Made by a program: the position numbers and the translations under genes
Part shown: piece after piece, positions 56,492-64,000 of the stretch
Layout: each line of letters starts with the position of its first letter
Position numbering within the stretch: the first letter of the stretch is position 1
The notes under the pieces: model-generated
Told to the model about the DNA's origin: nothing
What the model saw: only the letters and a program-made list of their open reading frames with translations
Databases searched by the model: none
DNA from: Xestospongia muta
Taxonomy: Eukaryota > Porifera > Demospongiae > Haplosclerida > Petrosiidae
Assembly: GCA_963693285.1 (NCBI GenBank)
Contig: OY848917.1
Location: 18,395,745-18,459,744, forward strand
DNA: 64,000 bases
Direction: 5' to 3'

Positions 56492-59400
56492 TTTTGTTTT
56501 TGTAATTTAGTGAGTTGTGTGATTTTTTTGCTGAAACATTTTCTACATCCTACAATGACATAACATATTTAAATTTATGAAACCAACAGTTTGAAGGGTA
56601 GGGCTGGTTCGTAGGTGGTGGCTTGGTTTACATTATAGGATACTTGAATTTACATCTTAAGTTTTGGATAATATTGTAGCTAGTAGTTAAGTATAATTGG
56701 CAAATTAAATAGAGTATTGTATTGACACTGAAACCAATTAACCAATTATAGGTATTGGTAAAATTTGAAGTGGTTTTGTTCTGACAATGTTGTGAAAAAA
56801 CTCATTCGTATCATGCAGAGACATTACACTAGTTTTTTACCTGTAATATGTATACGTTTCTATTCTTTTAGTGAAATATATCCAGCATTATATTATATGC
56901 ACTTAATTTTTATGAACAACAGGAACATCGTAACTAACTGAAATTAACAATCAGAAATGTTACCTGTATACTTTGTGGATCTCTAAAAACCTCTCTTATT
57001 TATTTGCAAAGTTAAATTAGATTAGGGGTGATATATTATTGTACACTTATATATGATGCTACAGTCCTTTTGACATCTGTGAATGAACTTCCATTGCTGT
57101 AAAGTGCACATAGAGTGTATTGCTTTTAAATTGTAGCAGAGCAGTGTTTTTGAAATTCTATTTTCTAAAATTGAAAATATCTTTATTATGGAAGGTTTTG
57201 TATTAGGAAATCAACATAACGTTATAGAATCGTTTATCATGATTTAAATGTTTTAAATTGATCTTTACAGCATCTGTGTGGACCATGAACTTAAGTCTGT
57301 TTGTGACATTTGCTTGTTTTAATAATTCAAATTCTACTTAAAAGTTGCATGTGAATACAAAACTCTGTTTTAAAAATAATTTGTCATATTAAAAAGTAGA
57401 CATAAACCAGTTTATAATAGCAATACTCAATACTCTATAGCTCTATGTTGACTTTTGTTTTTATTAATTCAAGAAAAGCAAGGTATATGAATCTGTTGAG
57501 TAACAATTTGACAGTTAGTTGTAAGTCTGGTTTAATTTGTGTGCAAGGCTCTTATTTTGATTGGTAGTGTAGCATGATATTTTATATGCATGAGTTAAAT
57601 TCAAATCACTTGATGCATGTATTATTGAATAATTCAAAGTATAAATAAACTTTACATAGTACGCAATGAATGAAAATTTGTTCATACTACATCACATTAC
57701 TGGTGGTGTCCACTGATAACAATGTCTGCATGTTCTAGCATTTTACTATTAACTACGTCATCATTCTTCAATACATACATCTTGTACTGCCTTTGTGTAT
57801 GCACTAGTTATAGGCTAACAACAATATAATATCTTATTTGCTTGGCTTTGTTTACCTTGGTTTAACTTATCCATATTGTAAGTTGAAAGAATTGAGTTAG
57901 CTATATATGTACATCATAAGTAGCTCACATTGGGAGAATAACATTTGTGTGGAACCTTTTACTGTAATCACTCTCTGAAGTAATCACTCTCTGAAGAGGT
58001 TGTCTATCCTTGGGAAGCACTACCGACATTAGTCCTTAAGTAATAGCTACACACAATCTTACGAATTCATATGCTGCCGAGCTTGCAGCTTCGTCATTAT
58101 CCAGCCTCTTCTTGTCTTGGAAAACAAACACTAGTGTTGAACTATATAGATAATAACTAAACAGGAAGCTATTAGCCACATTCACCACCCTTTTTCAAAC
58201 CACACTGATAGATCGCCTCGTGTACGTGAACAGAGATGGCTAGGTGTATAGGTAAGTTTGATGAATTATACCTCATAGTTAACATATTTAATTTAATTAT
58301 CATCAAACAGTTGTGGTAATTAAGATAATGGAACCTTTGGTTTGTGCGCCAAGATCATTGTCTTTTTAGTTTTTTCATAGATCAGAAAAGCACACAAAAT
58401 ATTATTAACTTTTTATAACTTGTGCTTAATATTGCCATTGCTATTAGAAGAAGAGGTATTTGATGAGACTTATGTTTCAGGCGTAGTCTTGTGCAGTTCA
58501 AAGAAAGGGAATGTCTAGGAAAACTGCTACATATATGCATGTATATAAAGTTTTCCTCTGCCATGCATTGAATTTGCTAGCCAATCAGATCATCTTGATT
58601 TTGTGTATGTAGTTAAAATGACATTGCACTCTTTTGATAATCATAATTATTTAAGGACAACTATACATTCTGAGCCTTTTAAATGCAGTTATAAGAAGGA
58701 AAGCAATGTTAACAATAACTTTTCTATATTACTCAGCTAATTCCATTATGAGTTGAATGCTCTTTTAGGACAACTGAGACTGCTATAATAAATATAAGAT
58801 TTTTTTAAGAAGCTATTTAGTCTTCAAATTTTATTACTTGCTTTCCTTTTAATAAATAACACTCTAGACTCAAAAGTGTTGAACAAGTTAAAACAATATA
58901 TGTATTTGTGACTTTGTGATTGACACACCTTTTTAGTGGGTTGATTCTAATCTCATCACCAGATTCCCACTTGAAGCACTTTTGGCAGGTATCTGGCACA
59001 CTTGAAACACCTTCATAGCACTACAGAAACTTTGAAAGCAGATGTTAGTCGCATGACTTTAATAATACAGCTTCTTTAAGGTGTAATATGGTTCCTAACC
59101 ATAATATATGTGGTAGCTATTAATTGTTCAGAAGAACAGCAAAGATAGAAATAGTTTCCATCTTTGTTTTTGAGAAATACATTCCAGAGGTGTTTAATAT
59201 ATGACGTCACAAAAGATATTACTTGATTGGTCAGCAGAAATGTGTGCTAGATGACCTTCTCTGTGCTAACAAGTGGTATCTGTGAACAATACCATTTTTA
59301 TTCTATTGTTAGTCTATAGCAAATTCCTAGATGTTAATTCCCCTGCATGAATACCTGACTGTGTGAGACTAAAGGTGTACTTACAGAGAGTTTCTACATC

Positions 59401-60069
59401 TATAGTACCATTTTACTATAACCAACTCTTAAAGTATACTTATCTAGAAATTTCATCAATATATATAATCAGCGTTATGTTAACAAGTTAACAGAATTCA
59501 TGACTTTGTGGTAGACACATGTTTTTTCACATAAGTTTTGATTCCATTGTGTAAAATTGTTCTACAACAACTTCCCTAGATGTTTCCTCCCCTGAATATC
59601 TGGACATATAGGAGACTCCAAGTGTATTTATAGAGAGGCTCCAATCCATAGTATCACTTTACTATATCCAACTAACTCTCACACTATATTTATCCAGAAT
59701 TGTTACCAATATAGTGTTATGATTTAGTGTTTAAGCTTAAAATTGTCACTCTAAAAATTTGGCTAGTGAAATTTGTAATTCTAGCAAATTAGCATTTTGG
59801 AAGATGGAATAAGTTGAGAACAAATTCATGGTCACTTTGTTATAAGTTGCATACATTCCAGATAGAAAATCATTAACATCATATACTGTTTTGATAACTA
59901 ATTAATATAGAATTTATACCTCCCAGTAAAGCCTTATGTATAGTATGTAGATGACATCATCAATAAAAACTGTACTCCCTTTAATTGTTAATTGGTATAA
60001 GAGTAAATGAACAATTGGTAAACCAATTCTCTTTCATTATAATGATTGTTATTCTTTATACATATAGAT
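56492..60069. other. Intergenic between copies 3 and 4
   Basis: AT-rich. It contains a diverged piece of the flank unit around 57890-58020 and a leader exon ending at 58251. A segment near 59400-59760 resembles the region before copy 3 at about 51780-52040 (shared ttgattccattgtg, tccaactaactctca-type words). I found no independent gene. Confidence 0.5.
58155..58251 (+). other. Putative leader exon of copy 4
   Basis: ATG at 58236 reads MARCI plus one base and ends at the donor gtaagt (58252). Splicing to the acceptor at 60067 keeps frame and adds D before the conserved MKLLVIQ. Downstream intron words (catagttaacata, gtaattaagataat) are shared with copies 2 and 3. Confidence 0.45.
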
Positions 60070-63000
60070 ATGAAGTTACTTGTGATCCAAACAGCAATAA
60101 TTTTGTGCCTGCTTTGTTGTGGTATAAATTGCTCTACACTTTGTGTGGTAAGTGATGCCTCATCTGTAGCCAGCTCTGGAAAACATTGTATTAATACCAC
60201 AAAAAATATAACCTTGGCCTTCGTTACTTTTAATAATTATTCTCGTCGTTATTCTACTATTCTTGTAGAAGGACAGCATAAATTGTTGCCATCATTGTCT
60301 AACACATTTTATAATGTTACTAACCTGGATATTATTGGACAAAACTCTGCTGAAATTACTTGCAATACTGGAGCAGGATTAGCTTTTATAGGCTCAGCTC
60401 ACATTGTAATTAAAAACATTCGGTTTATTGGCTGTGGAGCTGTGCATAATGGTACCAGTAAAGCCAACAATTTGCTTCTTTTCTGGCCATTATCAGCCTC
60501 TCTTTATTTTCTCAAATGTGTCAATATTACTATGGATTCAATAATAATATCAGATAGTGATGGATTTGGTGTTCAAATTTATGCAACTGTTGGTTTTAAT
60601 ACTGTTAAAAATAGTATTTTTACAAACAATGGGAATTCTCAACAATATGGTGGTGGTGTTCATATTGAATTCCCCTATTGCTATCCCACCAGTAAACATC
60701 TTTGTGTATCCAATTATTCTGACTACTACAAAATGAATTCAACTTATATTATCATTAACTGCATATTTGAGGATAATAATGCCTTAATACCAAATGCTAG
60801 CATCACCACTTACAATAAACCTTACAATAAGTCTCATGTTTCCTTTGGTAGAGGAGGAGGGTTATCATTTGTCCTCAAGGGTGAAGCCAAAAATAACAAA
60901 ATTGTTTTGAATAATTGCACATTTTCTAACAATAGTGCTCTTTTTGGAGGAGGTCTGTATATTCAATTGTTAGATGAAGCACAACATAATGTAGTTATTG
61001 TGAACAATAGCTTATTCAATATGAACAGGGCATTACATGTGGGTGGTGGTGCAAAAGTCAACATCCTCTCTTTTTCCAATTCAAGTTTTCAATTCAATGA
61101 TGTTCATTTTAGTCATTGTCACTTTAACAACAACTCTGCTATGGAAATTGCTGGAGGACTATCATTGTTAGCTACTAAGGAACAACGTTTTGTTTTCCCA
61201 ACCAATGTCTTCTTGATTGACTCAACACAATTTTTTGCTAACAAAGCACAATATGGTGCAGCATTAGATCTTTCAACTTGGCCTTCATTGACTGGAATAA
61301 CGGTACAGCCTGAATTATCTAGCTGCAACTTTACAGACAATTTGATTACTACAAAATTAGGAAGAGTTGTTGGATCTGGAACAGTTTATCTTAGTGATAT
61401 CACTGTAAATCTATATGATTCTATTATATTCAAGCATAACAATGGGTCTGCTGTTGTAGCAAGTGGAAGTGTTGTGTCATTCAAAGACAACTGCTCAGCT
61501 AATTTTACTGAAAACACTGGTATATCTGGTGGTGCATTATCACTATTTGCTCACTCGTACATTGTTGTTGGTAAACGTACTACATTTTCATTTATAAACA
61601 ATGTAGCAAGTACATTGGGTGGAGCTATTTTTGCCTTTTTTGCTGGAGAACGTACCTTTCTTTCATCACGAGATTGCTTTTTGAGATACTATGATGTGAA
61701 CATTGGACCATATAAGTGGTTGACACACTTTTATTTTCGTAATAACACAGCAAACAAACAACACAACTCTATCTATGCTACATCTCTTCTTGCTTGTGCC
61801 TGGGGTATGGACAGAGGTGTTCCAAACACATTAGATATCCAGAAAAATGTATTTTGTTGGAATTCTACATATCGTTGGATATATAAAACTGATAACTTGA
61901 CACTTGATAAATGTCACAATCAAATTGCAACTGCCCCAGCAAATTTCAGTAGTGAAGTCGTTAATATTAGTGTAGTACCAGGTATGTCAACTCACTTTAG
62001 TCTAACTGCATTTGATGCTCAAAATGATACTATAAAGGATAATCTTTACTTTCTATCTTCTCAATCTGATGACGTTATAATAGAGGGGAACTATGACTAT
62101 ATTTCAACAACTACCATAAAACTAAAGAAAGCCAGCAAAGATGTCACTAATGGAACAGTGATACTTCAAACCCTCTCACCGCATATTATTCAATCTATCT
62201 TGAATGTTACTTTTAAAGACTGCTCTCTTGGTTTGCAATTTCAGAATGAAACATGTAAATGCCCTAATAACTCCAAAGCTTTTCATGGTTTTGCTAAATG
62301 CTATAGAGACTCCAAAGTTGAACTACAACGAGGATATTGGATTGGTAATTATAAGAAGGATAATGTCTCAGATATCATAGTTGTTGCTCAATGTTATTAT
62401 TGCAATAATAATGCTTCTACCACTGAGTTAGATGGTGGCTTTCTTCCAGTTAAACATTTGGCGTGTAAAGACAACAGAGAAGGATTTCTTTGCAGTGAAT
62501 GCAGAGATGGTACTGCACCTGCTATTAACACAGACGATTCTCAATGTGTAGAATGTAATGGTGTGAATGCTGGTGGTATTTTATATCTTATAACACACTT
62601 TATTTTCACAACAATAATATTCTTTGTCATATTGTTCACTAATTTTGCTTTAACATCTGGAAAACTTGCTGCAGTTACCCTATTTGCACAAATGTTTGTG
62701 GTCATTCTTGGTGACATTGACCTTTACACAGCTGATATTGTGCAATCTCATAAACTTGCTAATGGGCTTCATCAGTTTTATAGGTTTATATATGGTCTGT
62801 TTAATCTTGATTTCTTTCTTGTTTTTCCACCAAGATGTCTGGGACCAAACTTGAACTCAGCTCAAGTATTAGCTCTTCTGTACATTCCTGCTACATACCC
62901 TCTGTTTCTTGTATTGGCTACTTACATTGTATTCAAATTAGAAAACAGGTGGGCTTGTCTTCAATTAATATCTGAAAACACTATTCAACGTATTCGACCA

Positions 63001-64000
63001 ATACGAGATGCCATTGACAAAAGAAAACATCAAGAAAATATGGACAAAAAGGTGTCACTTGCACAGAAGATTTGGAATGCAATAGCCACTGCTACTCTTC
63101 TGAGTTACACAAAAATCACAATAATGACATATTATCTCTTGACACCAGTTCTACTTTGGGACAAAGACAATAAAATTCAAGGTATTCGCATGTACTTTTA
63201 TGCAAAAAATGGTGCATTTACACCTGAATTTACAATTCCTGCTTTAATCATTGGTTTGTATGTGTTGAGTTTCCCATTTTTCTTGCTACTATTTTTCTAT
63301 GAAGAGGATCTTTCAAATCGAATGTTACACAATTTAGAAGATAGTCAACCCAGTCAATGTGAAGATGAGATAAGAATAGAGCGGACAAAACCAAGGTTTT
63401 TAAATCATCTCTTGTATGCATATCAAAGAGATTACAAACGTGTAAAATCACCAAATAGTTTAGCTAAACCAAATGAAGATGACAACAAATGTTTTAAGTG
63501 TTTCAAAAACCACTGGCAAATACGAATGGGCAGATTTTGGAAATGGGAGAGTCTTCGTAATGATTTTCGTTGGGTTCCTGGAGCATACTTTTTTGTTCGT
63601 ATTTTTCTATTGTCAGCTCGACTTGGTGCCTTTAGTTTTGCAATTCAGTACATAATTCAGATAATTATATGTTCTGTAACAGCTATATTGGTGGTATTTT
63701 TTCAACCATATCGAAAAAGTTGGATGAATAAACTTGATGCTTCTGTATTTCAAATTATGGTAATGATATTAAGTATCAGTTTATATCAATACTACCTTGT
63801 TGTAGCTGGATCTGGATTATCAATGTGGGGATTTGTGTTTCAATATTTTCTAATTTCACTGCCTCTACTTTATCTTGTTTCCTTGGTTGTTAATAGCATC
63901 TGGAAATCTCATTGGTGCAATAAAATGGGGAAAAGCCTAAAGTTGAAATGGTGTCCCAAGAATGGAAAAATTAAACAAATTAATTTAAATGATTTTGCAG
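60070..64000 (+). CDS. Beta-helix multi-membrane protein, array copy 4, open to the window edge (at least 1310 aa)
   Basis: I read the frame codon by codon from the conserved ATG at 60070 and met no stop before the window ends, 1310 codons later. Signal peptide MKLLVIQTAIILCLLCC, then the same beta-helix ectodomain (FSNNSALFGGGLYI, FTENTGISGGALSL), Cys-rich linker and membrane segments. It differs from copies 1 and 2 in the N-terminal region (SRRYSTILVEGQHKLLPS), in an inserted LLFWPLSASL stretch shared with copy 3, in the loop IDKRKHQENMDKK, and in the tail HWCNKMGKSLKLKWCPKNG. By comparison with its paralogues only about 20-30 codons are missing. Copy 4 is closest to copy 3 in parts of the ectodomain and to copy 2 elsewhere. 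Confidence 0.85.
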   Translation, partial: MKLLVIQTAIILCLLCCGINCSTLCVVSDASSVASSGKHCINTTKNITLAFVTFNNYSRRYSTILVEGQHKLLPSLSNTFYNVTNLDIIGQNSAEITCNTGAGLAFIGSAHIVIKNIRFIGCGAVHNGTSKANNLLLFWPLSASLYFLKCVNITMDSIIISDSDGFGVQIYATVGFNTVKNSIFTNNGNSQQYGGGVHIEFPYCYPTSKHLCVSNYSDYYKMNSTYIIINCIFEDNNALIPNASITTYNKPYNKSHVSFGRGGGLSFVLKGEAKNNKIVLNNCTFSNNSALFGGGLYIQLLDEAQHNVVIVNNSLFNMNRALHVGGGAKVNILSFSNSSFQFNDVHFSHCHFNNNSAMEIAGGLSLLATKEQRFVFPTNVFLIDSTQFFANKAQYGAALDLSTWPSLTGITVQPELSSCNFTDNLITTKLGRVVGSGTVYLSDITVNLYDSIIFKHNNGSAVVASGSVVSFKDNCSANFTENTGISGGALSLFAHSYIVVGKRTTFSFINNVASTLGGAIFAFFAGERTFLSSRDCFLRYYDVNIGPYKWLTHFYFRNNTANKQHNSIYATSLLACAWGMDRGVPNTLDIQKNVFCWNSTYRWIYKTDNLTLDKCHNQIATAPANFSSEVVNISVVPGMSTHFSLTAFDAQNDTIKDNLYFLSSQSDDVIIEGNYDYISTTTIKLKKASKDVTNGTVILQTLSPHIIQSILNVTFKDCSLGLQFQNETCKCPNNSKAFHGFAKCYRDSKVELQRGYWIGNYKKDNVSDIIVVAQCYYCNNNASTTELDGGFLPVKHLACKDNREGFLCSECRDGTAPAINTDDSQCVECNGVNAGGILYLITHFIFTTIIFFVILFTNFALTSGKLAAVTLFAQMFVVILGDIDLYTADIVQSHKLANGLHQFYRFIYGLFNLDFFLVFPPRCLGPNLNSAQVLALLYIPATYPLFLVLATYIVFKLENRWACLQLISENTIQRIRPIRDAIDKRKHQENMDKKVSLAQKIWNAIATATLLSYTKITIMTYYLLTPVLLWDKDNKIQGIRMYFYAKNGAFTPEFTIPALIIGLYVLSFPFFLLLFFYEEDLSNRMLHNLEDSQPSQCEDEIRIERTKPRFLNHLLYAYQRDYKRVKSPNSLAKPNEDDNKCFKCFKNHWQIRMGRFWKWESLRNDFRWVPGAYFFVRIFLLSARLGAFSFAIQYIIQIIICSVTAILVVFFQPYRKSWMNKLDASVFQIMVMILSISLYQYYLVVAGSGLSMWGFVFQYFLISLPLLYLVSLVVNSIWKSHWCNKMGKSLKLKWCPKNGKIKQINLNDFA

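Overview
The window looks like nuclear DNA of an early-branching animal, most probably a demosponge. It is AT-rich, with short GT-AG introns, clear animal orthologues (EEFSEC and a PLEKHF-type PH-FYVE protein), decayed non-LTR and hAT elements, and an expanded family of large beta-helix/multi-membrane proteins. The organism call is inference from gene content; nothing here looks bacterial or viral.

Layout. (1) 1-8.2 kb is a transposon and repeat nest: dispersed repeats, a tandem array with 143/172-bp alternating spacing, hAT transposase remnants, and a frameshifted reverse transcriptase with a C-terminal restriction-like endonuclease signature. (2) 8.2-10.9 kb has no gene I can support, but carries two hairpin-forming inverted repeats. 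(3) 10.9-25.9 kb, minus strand, holds eleven exons of EEFSEC, the selenocysteine-specific elongation factor. They cover the GTPase domain and the start of the following domains; the C-terminal exons were not found. Its intron 5 is 10.9 kb and contains, on the opposite strand, three complete genes and one truncated copy of an unrecognised two-pass membrane protein family. (4) 26.0-35.5 kb, plus strand, is an eleven-exon PH-FYVE gene that starts head-to-head with EEFSEC. Its introns carry a 259-bp CT tract ending at a splice acceptor, an exact 7 x 65-bp minisatellite, and a GC donor that begins a 22-bp tandem repeat. (5) 36.6-64.0 kb is a tandem array of four copies of a roughly 1,320-residue secreted-then-multi-membrane protein. 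Each has a signal peptide, beta-helix ectodomain, Cys-rich linker and about nine or ten membrane segments. Copies 1, 2 and 4 are open and copy 3 is a pseudogene. Copy 4 runs off the right edge.

How the genes relate. EEFSEC and the PH-FYVE gene are housekeeping-type genes that probably share a bidirectional promoter. The nested two-pass family and the beta-helix array are both lineage-specific-looking surface protein families growing by local duplication. Their functions are unknown. They are the best candidates for undescribed biology here.
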